Below are positions 8,787 through 17,107 of a stretch of DNA of 47,990 nucleotides, in pieces. Origin of the DNA: JAYPCI01 sp038124645 (GTDB lineage Bacteria; Pseudomonadota; Alphaproteobacteria; Pelagibacterales; Pelagibacteraceae); contig JAYPCI010000008.1 in NCBI GenBank assembly GCA_038124645.1, positions 1 to 47,990 on the forward strand, given 5' to 3'. Position numbers and translations under genes: made by a program. How positions within the stretch are numbered: the first letter of the stretch is position 1; each line of letters starts with the position of its first letter. A model generated the notes under the pieces. That model did no database searches. It had not been told where the DNA came from and saw nothing but the letters and a program-made list of their open reading frames with translations.

Positions 8787-9854
8787 ATGACAAAGTTAGC
8801 AAGTATTAAAGAAATTATTCAAGACGCAAAAAAAGGAAAATTATTTATTTTAGTCGATGACCATAACAGAGAAAATGAAGGAGACCTGATAATCCCTGGC
8901 TCAAAATGCACATCTAAACATATTAATTTTATGGCAAAGCATGGTAGAGGACTAATTTGTTTAGCGTTAACTAAAAAAAAAATTAAGCAGTTAAACCTTA
9001 AGCTTATGACTATGAGTAATAAGTCAAGATTTCAAACTGCTTTCACAGTTTCTATAGAGTCTAGAAAAGGTGTTTCCACCGGAATTTCAGTTTTTGATAG
9101 GGCAAAAACAATTAAAGTTGCAATCAAACCCAAATCATCATCAAGGGATATTTCAACACCAGGTCACATCTTTCCGTTAGTATCAAAAAATGGTGGCGTT
9201 TTAGAAAGAGCAGGTCACACTGAGGCCTCAGTAGATATTTCAAAATTAGCAAATTTAAATCCAAGTGCAGTCATTTGTGAAGTTTTGAATGATGACGGCA
9301 GAATGGCTAGATTAAATGATCTAATTAAATTTGGTAAAAGGCACAAAATTAAAATTGCTAGTATAGAAGATTTAATAGCATTTAGATTAAAGACAGAAAA
9401 TTTTATTAAATTAATTTCACAAAAAATTTTTAATTTTTCTAATCATGGAAAAATTGATTTAAAAATTTATAAGAACAATTTAGATGGTTTAGAGCATTAC
9501 GTGTTCGCAAAAGGTAATATTAGCGGTAAAGATCCTGTTCGAGTGAGAGTATTTGCTAAAGCAAATATAGCAGTTAATTTTAATAAAAAACCTAACTTCA
9601 AAGGAGTATTTAAAACGCTGAAATATTTAAATAAGTATAAAAAATTTGTTTTCGTTATGATAAATAAAAAAGAAAAAGATATTGTAGAAAATGATAAAAC
9701 TAATACTCTTAGGCAATACGGTATTGGGGCCCAAATTTTAAAAAAACTGGGCGTTAAAAAAATTATTTTAGTTTCAAGATCTAGAAAAAATATAATAGGT
9801 TTAAAAGGTTTTGATATAAAAATTGTTAAACAGGAGATTACAAATAATTTATGA
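8787..9854 (+). CDS. ribB: 3,4-dihydroxy-2-butanone 4-phosphate synthase with degenerate GTP cyclohydrolase II-like domain
   Basis: The N-terminal domain (about 1-200) makes the four-carbon unit of riboflavin from ribulose 5-phosphate. It has the acidic DDHNRENEGDL loop (24-34), TPGHIFPL and an RAGHTEASVD segment. The C-terminal part (about 205-355) has the GTP cyclohydrolase II fold position but lacks the Cys zinc cluster and the GTP-binding motifs. Only an RQYGIGAQILKKLG stretch is recognisable. Such RibBA-like proteins with an inactive tail are known in proteobacteria. A functional RibA is not in this window. Confidence 0.9.
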   Translation: MTKLASIKEIIQDAKKGKLFILVDDHNRENEGDLIIPGSKCTSKHINFMAKHGRGLICLALTKKKIKQLNLKLMTMSNKSRFQTAFTVSIESRKGVSTGISVFDRAKTIKVAIKPKSSSRDISTPGHIFPLVSKNGGVLERAGHTEASVDISKLANLNPSAVICEVLNDDGRMARLNDLIKFGKRHKIKIASIEDLIAFRLKTENFIKLISQKIFNFSNHGKIDLKIYKNNLDGLEHYVFAKGNISGKDPVRVRVFAKANIAVNFNKKPNFKGVFKTLKYLNKYKKFVFVMINKKEKDIVENDKTNTLRQYGIGAQILKKLGVKKIILVSRSRKNIIGLKGFDIKIVKQEITNNL

Positions 9855-10252
9855 GAGCATTAATAATCAGTTCCACATATTATCCTGAAATTACTAAAGG
9901 GTTAAAACAAGGAGCTAAAAATATTTTGAAATTAAGAAAAATTTCATTTAAAGAAAAAAATGTCAGCGGATCCTACGAAATACCTTTTGCTTTAAAAAAA
10001 TACATAAAAAAATATGATTTATTTATTGTGCTGGGTTGCGTCATAAAAGGTCAAACTTATAATTTTGATTTAATATCTAACGTTATTATTAATCAAATAT
10101 CTAAGTTGTCTTTAGATTATAATAAACCAGTTGGAATGGGTATTTTATTCTGTAAAAACAGATCACAAGCAATTGCACGTTCTAAAATAAGCTCACGTTT
10201 AAATCGTGGTAAAGAGGCGGCTAATGCCGCAATACATTTACTTAATATTTAA
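9851..10252 (+). CDS. ribH: 6,7-dimethyl-8-ribityllumazine synthase, catalytic His replaced
   Basis: RibH condenses the RibB product with the aminopyrimidine to make lumazine, the penultimate riboflavin step. VSGSYEIPFALKK, VLGCVIKGQTYNFD and the RSQAIARS helix match the family in order, and 133 residues is slightly short. The family motif G-x-T-x-H-(Y/F)-(D/E) contains the catalytic His (H88 in B. subtilis); here it reads GQTYNFD, with Asn. The start overlaps ribB by four bases. Position in the rib run supports the assignment despite the change. Confidence 0.88.
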   Translation: MRALIISSTYYPEITKGLKQGAKNILKLRKISFKEKNVSGSYEIPFALKKYIKKYDLFIVLGCVIKGQTYNFDLISNVIINQISKLSLDYNKPVGMGILFCKNRSQAIARSKISSRLNRGKEAANAAIHLLNI

Positions 10253-10270
10253 TTGAATGATTGTTAGATA

Positions 10271-10651
10271 ATGTCAGCAAGAGTAAATATAATTCAAAAA
10301 CTTTATTCAAAAAAAATTGATAAAGAAGCTAAAATTATTTTTGAAAAAAATAGATATAAGACTTTAATTAAGAATGTAGTCAACGGTGTTCTCGAGAGGC
10401 AAGAATTAATTGATGAAAAAATTAATAGTTTCTTAAATAATGATTTTAAAGATAATAAATCTGATAAAATAGTAAAAATTATAATTGAAGCTGCGGTTTA
10501 TGAATTGATTTTTCAGCATAACACGCCAACAAAAGTAATCATTTCAGAATATGTCAAAACGGCTAATCTTTTTTTAAATAATTCCCAGGTACAATATGTA
10601 AATGCAATATTGGACAAAATTTCAAAAAATTTGAGAATAAATGATAACTGA
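10271..10651 (+). CDS. nusB: transcription antitermination factor NusB
   Basis: NusB binds boxA RNA with NusE (S10) to prevent premature termination, mainly in rRNA operons. The 126-residue all-helical product starts SARVNIIQKLY, matching the N-terminal RNA-binding helix. It has IIEAAVYELIF and the closing VIISEYVKTANLF and VQYVNAILDKI blocks seen across the family. The ribH-nusB-thiL order is standard in proteobacteria and supports the call. It overlaps thiL by 11 bases. Confidence 0.9.
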   Translation: MSARVNIIQKLYSKKIDKEAKIIFEKNRYKTLIKNVVNGVLERQELIDEKINSFLNNDFKDNKSDKIVKIIIEAAVYELIFQHNTPTKVIISEYVKTANLFLNNSQVQYVNAILDKISKNLRINDN

Positions 10652-11606
10652 AAGTGAAATTATAAATAAATATTTTAAAAAGTTAACTTTAAATAGTCCA
10701 AGTTCTTTAAACCTCACAGATGATGTTTTTTTTGATAATAAAAAAAAAATTGTTGTATCAACAGATACTTATATTGAAGGGGTTCATTTCTTTAATTCAA
10801 AAAAACCTTCTAATTTTTTATTCAAAACTCTAAGAGCATCAATATCAGACATTATTTGTAAAGGAGTTCAACCTAATTTTTATTTTTTAAATCTTAACCT
10901 CAAAAAAATTAATCATTCTTGGTTGAATGATTTTTATCGTATTTTAAAGTCAGAACAAAAAAAGTATAAAATCAATTTAGGAGGTGGAGACATTGTTAAA
11001 TCAAATAAATTTTCTATTTCATTTACTATAATTGGTTATCCTTTAAAAAAAAAAGTAATACTAAGATCTGGAGCAAAAGTTGGTGACGATATCTATGTGA
11101 CTGGAAATATTGGGAGTGCATATTATGGTTATTTACACTTAAAAAATAAGATATCTACAAAAAATAAGAAATTTGCAATAAAAGAATATTTAAAACCTAA
11201 TTTACCTTATAGATTTTCAAAATTCTTACCATTGTTTGCTTCTTCTGCGGTTGATGTATCAGATGGAATTTACATAGATTTAAAACATATTTGCGAAGCT
11301 TCAAATAAAAGCGCTCGTTTAAATTTTTCTAAAATTCCATTTACAAAAAATTTGAGTTTATTTAACGGTCATGAAAAATACAATAAAAGAAAGGATTTTA
11401 TGTTTGGCGACGATTATCAGATATTATTTACTGCTCATAAATCAAACCGAAATAAAATTAGTAATTATGCAAAAAGAAGTAAAACTAAAGTAACTTTGAT
11501 CGGGGACGTTGTGTCAAATAGAAGGAAAAACGTTATTTTGATAGATAATGATAATAAAGAGCATGTAATTAATGCCAATAATATGGGTTATCTGCATAAT
11601 TTTTGA
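10641..11606 (+). CDS. thiL: thiamine-monophosphate kinase
   Basis: ThiL phosphorylates thiamine monophosphate to the active cofactor thiamine diphosphate. It belongs to the PurM/ThiL fold. Blocks seen are LTDDVFF (about 25-31), VSTDTYIEGVHF (about 38-49), GGGDIVKS (about 113-120), VDVSDGI (about 207-213) and FGDDYQILFTA near residue 255. The usual GEDYELL is slightly changed. Length is 321. IolD in the same window is a ThDP enzyme that would depend on this cofactor. It follows nusB with an 11-base overlap. Confidence 0.9.
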   Translation: MITESEIINKYFKKLTLNSPSSLNLTDDVFFDNKKKIVVSTDTYIEGVHFFNSKKPSNFLFKTLRASISDIICKGVQPNFYFLNLNLKKINHSWLNDFYRILKSEQKKYKINLGGGDIVKSNKFSISFTIIGYPLKKKVILRSGAKVGDDIYVTGNIGSAYYGYLHLKNKISTKNKKFAIKEYLKPNLPYRFSKFLPLFASSAVDVSDGIYIDLKHICEASNKSARLNFSKIPFTKNLSLFNGHEKYNKRKDFMFGDDYQILFTAHKSNRNKISNYAKRSKTKVTLIGDVVSNRRKNVILIDNDNKEHVINANNMGYLHNF

Positions 11607-11666
11607 TTAATAATACTTGATTTTTGGAGACTTATTTGTCATGTATGCCATGTTCTATTTTACGTA

Positions 11667-13766
11667 ATGACCAATTTTGAAAATTTTTATTTAATTATCT
11701 TTACAGGATTACTAGCTATATTTTATAGCTTTATTGCATCTAAAGACATTTTATCAAAAAGTGCTGGAAATGAAAAAATGCAAGATATTGCTAACGCAAT
11801 TCAAGTTGGCGCAAAAGCTTATTTAAATCGTCAGTATAAAACAATAGCTATTGTTGGTGTGGTTGTTTTAATTTTAGTAAGTTATTTTTTCAGTTTATTA
11901 GTCGGGTTAGGTTATTTAATTGGTGCCGCATTATCTGGAATTGCAGGTTATGTAGGTATGCTGATATCCGTTCAAGCTAATGTTAGAACAGCTGAGGCCT
12001 CTAGAAAAGATTTACAATCTGGTCTTTCAGTTGCATTTAAATCTGGCGCAGTAACAGGAATGTTAGTTGCTGGGTTAGCCTTATTGGCAATTACAATTTA
12101 TTATTATATTTTAGTTTTACAGGGAGTCGATCAAAGAGAAATAGTAAATGCTCTTGTAGCATTAGGATTTGGAGCTTCCTTAATTTCAATATTCGCTAGA
12201 CTTGGTGGAGGTATCTTTACTAAAGGTGCTGATGTTGGAGCAGATTTAGTTGGAAAAGTCGAGGCTGGTATACCTGAAGATGATCCAAGAAATCCAGCTG
12301 TAATAGCTGACAATGTGGGTGATAATGTTGGCGATTGTGCAGGTATGGCTGCTGATTTATTTGAAACATATGCTGTAACAATTGTTGCAACAATGGTTTT
12401 GGCATCTATCTTTTTTATGAATGATTTTAATATGATGATCTATCCTTTAGCGATCGGTGGTTCATGTATAGTTACTTCAATTATTGGAACTTTCTTTGTG
12501 AGGCTTGGCAAAAATAAAAATATAATGGGAGCATTATATAAAGGTTTTATTGCTACAGCTATTCTCTCTTTATTAATTTTATATCCAGTTACAAATGCCG
12601 TAATTGGTTTGGATCAATTATATTCAATAAATTCTAAATCGTTTACAGGTTTAGATTTATATATTTGTGGAATTGCTGGTCTAGTTATTACTGGTTTAAT
12701 AATTTGGGTAACTGAATACTATACTGGAACCAACTATAGACCAGTTAAATCAGTAGCAAGTGCTTCAACTACAGGTCACGCAACTAACGTAATTCAGGGC
12801 TTAGCAGTTTCAATGGAGGCAACAGCAATCCCCGCAATAATTATTGTTGCAGGAATTTTATATACTAATCATTTAGCGGGATTATTCGGTATAGCTATTG
12901 CAGTCACATCTATGCTAGCACTTACCGGAATGGTAGTTGCTCTAGATGCTTATGGTCCAGTAACTGATAACGCTGGTGGTATAGCTGAAATGTCAAAATT
13001 ACCAAAAAATGTAAGAAAGACTACTGATGCTTTAGACGCTGTAGGTAACACAACAAAAGCAGTAACGAAAGGTTATGCAATTGGTTCTGCAGGTTTAGGT
13101 GCATTGGTATTATTTGCTGCATACACTGAAGATATAAAATTTTTCTCAAATGTAAGTGGATCAGCTTTAGAAAATATCAATGTGAGTTTTGATTTATCAA
13201 ATCCGTTCGTAGTGATTGGATTATTAGTTGGAGGAATGCTTCCTTATCTATTTGGGTCAATGGGAATGCAAGCCGTTGGTCGAGCAGGTGGTGCTGTTGT
13301 TATTGAAGTGAGAAGACAATTTAAAAGCATACCAGGAATAATGAAAGGTAAACGTAAACCTGACTATGGTAGACTAGTGGATCTTTTAACTAAAGCTGCT
13401 ATTAAAGAAATGGTAATCCCATCTTTATTACCAGTATTATCTCCGATAGTTCTTTATTTTATAATTTTACCAATAGGCGGAATTGAGTCCGCTCTTTCAT
13501 CTTTGGGTGCAATGTTATTAGGCGTAATAGTAACAGGTTTGTTTGTTGCAATTTCTATGACAGCCGGAGGCGGTGCGTGGGATAATGCAAAAAAATATAT
13601 CGAGGACGGTAAATTTGGTGGTAAAGGATCTGAAGCTCATAAGTCTGCCGTCACAGGTGATACAGTAGGGGATCCCTACAAAGATACTGCTGGTCCTGCT
13701 GTTAATCCAATGATTAAAATAACAAATATTGTAGCTTTATTGTTGTTAGCAGTTATTGCGCATTAA
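11667..13766 (+). CDS. hppA: proton-translocating membrane pyrophosphatase, K+-independent type
   Basis: HppA couples PPi hydrolysis to H+ pumping across the inner membrane. The 699-residue protein has about 16 membrane segments. The PPi-binding loop GGGIFTKGADVGADLVGKVE (180-199) and the acidic block DDPRNPAVIADNVGDNVGDC (205-224) are intact, as is a matching C-terminal Asp-rich loop (DTVGDPYKDTAGPAVN). K464 in GNTTKA marks the K+-independent subclass; K+-dependent enzymes have Ala there. It stands alone after a 60-base spacer and converges with bamE (4-base overlap). Confidence 0.97.
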   Translation: MTNFENFYLIIFTGLLAIFYSFIASKDILSKSAGNEKMQDIANAIQVGAKAYLNRQYKTIAIVGVVVLILVSYFFSLLVGLGYLIGAALSGIAGYVGMLISVQANVRTAEASRKDLQSGLSVAFKSGAVTGMLVAGLALLAITIYYYILVLQGVDQREIVNALVALGFGASLISIFARLGGGIFTKGADVGADLVGKVEAGIPEDDPRNPAVIADNVGDNVGDCAGMAADLFETYAVTIVATMVLASIFFMNDFNMMIYPLAIGGSCIVTSIIGTFFVRLGKNKNIMGALYKGFIATAILSLLILYPVTNAVIGLDQLYSINSKSFTGLDLYICGIAGLVITGLIIWVTEYYTGTNYRPVKSVASASTTGHATNVIQGLAVSMEATAIPAIIIVAGILYTNHLAGLFGIAIAVTSMLALTGMVVALDAYGPVTDNAGGIAEMSKLPKNVRKTTDALDAVGNTTKAVTKGYAIGSAGLGALVLFAAYTEDIKFFSNVSGSALENINVSFDLSNPFVVIGLLVGGMLPYLFGSMGMQAVGRAGGAVVIEVRRQFKSIPGIMKGKRKPDYGRLVDLLTKAAIKEMVIPSLLPVLSPIVLYFIILPIGGIESALSSLGAMLLGVIVTGLFVAISMTAGGGAWDNAKKYIEDGKFGGKGSEAHKSAVTGDTVGDPYKDTAGPAVNPMIKITNIVALLLLAVIAH

Positions 13767-14239
13767 TTTTTTTTCTGACCATACATTCGTTCTCTTAAAG
13801 ATTGAAGTAAGCCACTAACAAAACTTTCTTGTGAAATATCATTAATTGTTTCATTTTTATTGTAAGCAATATCTTTCATGTCCTCTTTATCATAAAAATT
13901 TTTTTCTTTTAGAATTCCGTACAAATCATATTTTAATTCTAAGATATTATTTACCAGCAGAACTTCTTTACCAAGTTTATAAATAGGTCCTTTTGATTTG
14001 ACTCTTTCGATATAAATCCATGTATTTTTGTCATCAACTGAAATTATATGGGGTTGTCCTAAAATTTTAATTGTATCATTTTTATTTGTTTCAGTTAAAA
14101 TCAATTGTTTTTCTCTATTTTCTAAAAAATTTATTCCGTGCGTTTGAGTAGGATCTCTTAATTGACAAGCGGTATTTAATAAGAGAAAAGATAAGATAAT
14201 AAAATTAAATATATGTTTTCTAATTACAATAAAAATCAT
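13763..14239 (-). CDS. bamE: outer membrane assembly lipoprotein BamE (SmpA/OmlA)
   Basis: BamE is a lipoprotein partner of BamA in outer membrane beta-barrel assembly. The signal peptide (residues 1-24) ends in a lipobox LLNTAC with the acylated Cys at 25. The mature region has LTETNKNDTIKILGQPHI, then NTWIYIERV, the SmpA/OmlA core. A charged tail follows. At 158 residues it fits. Its start overlaps the divergent chaperone gene by 27 bases. The bamE/chaperone pair is common in alphaproteobacteria. Confidence 0.85.
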   Translation of the reverse strand: MIFIVIRKHIFNFIILSFLLLNTACQLRDPTQTHGINFLENREKQLILTETNKNDTIKILGQPHIISVDDKNTWIYIERVKSKGPIYKLGKEVLLVNNILELKYDLYGILKEKNFYDKEDMKDIAYNKNETINDISQESFVSGLLQSLRERMYGQKKN

Positions 14240-14710
14240 AATAGTTTGTATAATAAACTTGTTGAATTTTCACGAAAAATTTTTTTTTATGAAGATATAA
14301 AATTAGAAGATACTGCAGAAACACGGGTTTACTTAATTTTTTTTCATTTTTCAATAATTCTGAAAGTATTCAAAGTTAAATCATATTCAAATTTTCCTCA
14401 AAATATATACGACAATATGTTTCAAAATATTGAATATCACTTAAGAGAGCTTGGATTAGGTGATGTTTCAGTAAATAAAAAAATGAAAGTTCTTAATCAA
14501 TGTTTTTATGATATTCTTTTAAAAATTGATCAAAATTCAAAAAGTGATAATTTTAATTTCAACATAGGCTTATTTGAGTATTATTTATGCAAAAATTCAA
14601 AATTAAACAATTCTAAGCGTGAAATCGTCTCTAATTATTTTGAAAACTATTATAAAATATGCTTTGAACTTAAAAGCGAAAGTATGATAGAAGGACACAT
14701 AAATTATTAA
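14213..14710 (+). CDS. ubiquinol-cytochrome c chaperone (CBP3 family)
   Basis: CBP3-family proteins assist cytochrome b synthesis and assembly of the bc1 complex. The family core is clear: an F-H-x3-I-x-L-K helix near residue 50, then IYDNMFQNIEYHLRELGLGD and VSVNKKMKVLNQCFYDIL. Length is 165, typical. The ATG at 14213 lies inside the divergent bamE reading frame (27-base overlap). rpmF follows after 5 bases. The DUF177 (YceD) gene often found between these two in alphaproteobacteria is absent. Confidence 0.85.
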   Translation: MFSNYNKNHNSLYNKLVEFSRKIFFYEDIKLEDTAETRVYLIFFHFSIILKVFKVKSYSNFPQNIYDNMFQNIEYHLRELGLGDVSVNKKMKVLNQCFYDILLKIDQNSKSDNFNFNIGLFEYYLCKNSKLNNSKREIVSNYFENYYKICFELKSESMIEGHINY

Positions 14711-14715
14711 AAACT

Positions 14716-14889
14716 ATGGCTGTACCTAAACGAAAAACTTCTAAATCAAAAAGAAACATGCGTAGATCTCATCACGCAGTAAAAAAAGTCAATATTATTG
14801 AGGATAAAAAAACTGGTGAATATAGACTATCTCACCATGTTGATCTTAAAACAGGTTTTTACAACGGTAAAAAAATTTTAGACCTGTAA
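14716..14889 (+). CDS. rpmF: 50S ribosomal protein L32
   Basis: This 57-residue basic protein is a component of the large ribosomal subunit. It begins MAVPKRKTSKSKRNMRRSHH, the conserved L32 N-terminus, and continues with a C-terminal half that lacks zinc cysteines, as in proteobacterial L32. It lies 5 bases after the chaperone gene and 18 bases before plsX. The rpmF-plsX adjacency is nearly universal. Confidence 0.96.
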   Translation: MAVPKRKTSKSKRNMRRSHHAVKKVNIIEDKKTGEYRLSHHVDLKTGFYNGKKILDL

Positions 14890-14907
14890 TAAATTACACT
14901 ATAACGA

Positions 14908-15930
14908 ATGACAAACAAAATTGTGATTTCAATTGATGCTATGGGTGGTGAGAACGCTCCTGCAAAGTGTATAGAAGGAGTAGCTTTATTCATCAAGAAA
15001 AATAAATCTAACGATTTCATTATTCAGTTACATGGTGAAGAAGAAAATATTATATCGGAACTCAAAAAAAATAATATTTACAAGCATGATCAAATTGAAA
15101 TTTTTAAAGCATCTTCTGTTGTTTCCGACGAAGATACACCTTTAACTGCAATAAAAAATTCAAAAGACAGCAGTATGTGGAATGCTATTGAGGCACAAAC
15201 TAAAAAAAATGCAGACATAAGTCTTTCAGCAGGAAATACGGGAGTAATGTTAGTCATATCAAGAATGATTTTAAAAATGATTGATAGTGTTAAAAAACCT
15301 GCTTTAGCTGCTCTGTGGCCTAATGAAAAAGGCTTTAATGTTGTATTGGACTTAGGTGCAAACGTAGAATGTGATGAAAATAATTTAGTTGAATTTGCTG
15401 AAATGGGTGCTGCTTTATTTAAATCGATATTTCCAAACGAGGAACCAAAAGCTGCATTATTAAATATCGGTTCAGAAGAAATGAAAGGTACTGAAACATT
15501 AAAAAAAGCTTTTCAGAAGTTAGATATTGTTAGCCAAAAAAATATTTTTAAATTTAATGGATATATTGAACCAAATAAAATTACCTATGGTGAGTCCAAT
15601 GTAATTGTTACTGATGGATTCACTGGAAATATATCTTTAAAAACTGCTGAGGGTACAGCTAAATTTATAACAGACAATTTGAAGAAATATTTATTAAGTA
15701 GCTGGCTGTCAAAATTTTCTTTAATTTTTTCTTATTTCTCACTTAAAAAATTTAAAGAACGTTTAGATCCGCGGCGTTTTAATGGTGCTATTTTTTTAGG
15801 TTTAAACGGTCCAGTTGTTAAAAGTCATGGGGCCACAGATAGTCTTGGCTTTTATTATTCTATAGATTTGTGTTACAAAATAGTTCGTGGTGATTTGATG
15901 AAAAAAATTAAAGCGAACCTTAATGAGTGA
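14908..15930 (+). CDS. plsX: phosphate acyltransferase PlsX
   Basis: PlsX converts acyl-ACP to acyl phosphate, the acyl donor for PlsY in phospholipid synthesis. The start ISIDAMGGENAP (8-19), SAGNTGVMLVISR near 110 and VTDGFTGNISLKTAEG near 234 are family blocks. Length is 340. It overlaps ihfA by 8 bases. fabH, which commonly lies between plsX and ihfA in alphaproteobacteria, is missing at this position. Confidence 0.95.
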   Translation: MTNKIVISIDAMGGENAPAKCIEGVALFIKKNKSNDFIIQLHGEEENIISELKKNNIYKHDQIEIFKASSVVSDEDTPLTAIKNSKDSSMWNAIEAQTKKNADISLSAGNTGVMLVISRMILKMIDSVKKPALAALWPNEKGFNVVLDLGANVECDENNLVEFAEMGAALFKSIFPNEEPKAALLNIGSEEMKGTETLKKAFQKLDIVSQKNIFKFNGYIEPNKITYGESNVIVTDGFTGNISLKTAEGTAKFITDNLKKYLLSSWLSKFSLIFSYFSLKKFKERLDPRRFNGAIFLGLNGPVVKSHGATDSLGFYYSIDLCYKIVRGDLMKKIKANLNE

Positions 15931-16222
15931 GTTACCAGATAATTTTAAAAAAAAAGATCTTAATAAATCTATTTCAAAAAAAACTGGATTAAGTGAAACT
16001 CTAATTAAAGAATTTAATGAGAATTTAATTTATTATTTAAACCTTTTGCTTTTAAATAAAAAAAAAACAAAGATTAAAAATTTTGGATCATTTGCTCAGA
16101 TTATCAAAAAAAATCGATTAGGACGAAACCCTAAAACAAAGAAAGAGCATGTAATTAAATCAAGAAAAGTAATTAACTTTCATCCAGCAAAAAAATTAAT
16201 ACATTTGATAAATAATGAGTAG
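15923..16222 (+). CDS. ihfA: integration host factor alpha-type DNA-bending protein
   Basis: HU/IHF-family proteins bend DNA as dimers in nucleoid organisation and regulation. The 99-residue product has the helical N-terminal dimer domain, KIKNFGSFAQI, and the beta-arm GRNPKTKKEH containing the Pro that intercalates in DNA. It ends in VINFHPAKKLIHLIN. Location directly after plsX and before a MerR gene matches ihfA in alphaproteobacteria, which is why I prefer IhfA to HU. It overlaps both neighbours by 8 bases. Confidence 0.85.
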   Translation: MSELPDNFKKKDLNKSISKKTGLSETLIKEFNENLIYYLNLLLLNKKKTKIKNFGSFAQIIKKNRLGRNPKTKKEHVIKSRKVINFHPAKKLIHLINNE

Positions 16223-16604
16223 CTATACAAAATTATATACTGTCGGTTCAATAATAAAATACCTAAATGAAAAGTATCCTGATATTAAAATTAAGCCGTA
16301 TACATTTAGATTTTGGGAAAAAAATTTTACTAATATCAAACCTTATAAGATTATTAATAAAAGAAAGTACTATAACTACAAGTCATTAATTGAAATTGAA
16401 AAAATAATTTTTCTTCTAAAAAACAAAAAATATTCAATTTCAGGTGCTAAAAACTTTTTTAAAAAGAGAAAATATGGGCTTGACGAACTAAACCAAAACA
16501 ATGTAGATAAGGATAACTTAAAAACTAATTTACAGTTTAAGTTAAAGTTATTAAACGAAAAATTAAAAAATTTAAAAAATAAATGGCAAAAAAAAGCACG
16601 TTAA
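16215..16604 (+). CDS. MerR-family transcriptional regulator
   Basis: The N-terminus carries a MerR-type winged-helix: YTVGSIIKYL, then PYTFRFWEKNF, RKYYNYKSLIEIEKI and LLKNKKYSISGAKNFFK. The C-terminal part (about 85-129) is a short Lys/Leu/Asn-rich helix. In alphaproteobacteria this gene regularly follows ihfA. There are no effector-binding Cys, so it is not a metal sensor of the classical type. The target is unknown. It overlaps ihfA by 8 and rpmG by 22 bases. Confidence 0.82.
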   Translation: MSSYTKLYTVGSIIKYLNEKYPDIKIKPYTFRFWEKNFTNIKPYKIINKRKYYNYKSLIEIEKIIFLLKNKKYSISGAKNFFKKRKYGLDELNQNNVDKDNLKTNLQFKLKLLNEKLKNLKNKWQKKAR

Positions 16605-16774
16605 AAGTTAGACTAGTTCCTGAAGCGAAACCTGATAGTGCATTTTACTATTACGTTAAAAAACCTACTAAAGGTGAAAAAGCGAAAAACAAACTTTCAT
16701 TCAAAAAATATAATCCCGAAACTAGAAAACATGAAGTTTTTGTTGAAAAAAAACTTCCACCCCACAGTAAATAA
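16583..16774 (+). CDS. rpmG: 50S ribosomal protein L33
   Basis: L33 is a small protein of the large ribosomal subunit. MAKKSTLKVRLVPEA, FYYYVKK, then FKKYNPETRKHEVFVEKKL match the family. At 63 residues it is a little longer than the usual 50-55, with extra residues around 14-18 and 29-36. It lacks zinc cysteines (the C-minus type). The start lies within the MerR gene by 22 bases, an unusually long same-strand overlap. Confidence 0.9.
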   Translation: MAKKSTLKVRLVPEAKPDSAFYYYVKKPTKGEKAKNKLSFKKYNPETRKHEVFVEKKLPPHSK

Positions 16775-16787
16775 TTATTTTATTTAC
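16767..16787. terminator. possible bidirectional terminator between rpmG and chorismate mutase
   Basis: A perfect inverted repeat with 8-base arms (GTAAATAA and TTATTTAC) and a 5-base loop spans both convergent stop codons. The stem is almost all A/T with one G-C pair, so it is thermodynamically weak, and part of the symmetry comes from the two facing TAA stops. A short T run follows at 16791-16796. It is the only hairpin I see at this convergent junction. Confidence 0.3.
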
Positions 16788-17064
16788 GATATTTTTTAAA
16801 ATACTTATATTCATAAGCTATAAAAGCATTAATCATTTGTTTCCAAATCTTTTCAGCCACCAATGTATTTACCCCAATTCTTTTTGAATTTTTTTTAATC
16901 TTAATTAAAATTTGTCTTATTCTTTTTTTATCTATAATTTTATTTTTTGATTTTTTAGTTTTAATAACTTGATTAACTAACAATTGCCTTGATTTAATTA
17001 GTTTCAAAATTTTTAAATCAATCTTATCAAGTTTTATTCTAATCTGCGTCAATTGTTTGTTCAT
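16780..17064 (-). CDS. chorismate mutase, AroQ class
   Basis: AroQ-type chorismate mutase converts chorismate to prephenate for phenylalanine and tyrosine synthesis. The 94-residue all-helical product has LDKIDLKILKLIKSRQLLV, with R26, K37 in VIKTKK, and DKKRIRQIL, in the register of the active-site Arg, Lys and Arg of this fold. IWKQMINAFIAYEY closes the domain. It is a stand-alone mutase without a fused dehydratase. It is convergent with rpmG and divergent from ctaA. Confidence 0.8.
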   Translation of the reverse strand: MNKQLTQIRIKLDKIDLKILKLIKSRQLLVNQVIKTKKSKNKIIDKKRIRQILIKIKKNSKRIGVNTLVAEKIWKQMINAFIAYEYKYFKKYRK

Positions 17065-17107
17065 AAAATTTTAATTTTTATAGTAACATCATGATTATAT
17101 AAAATTA

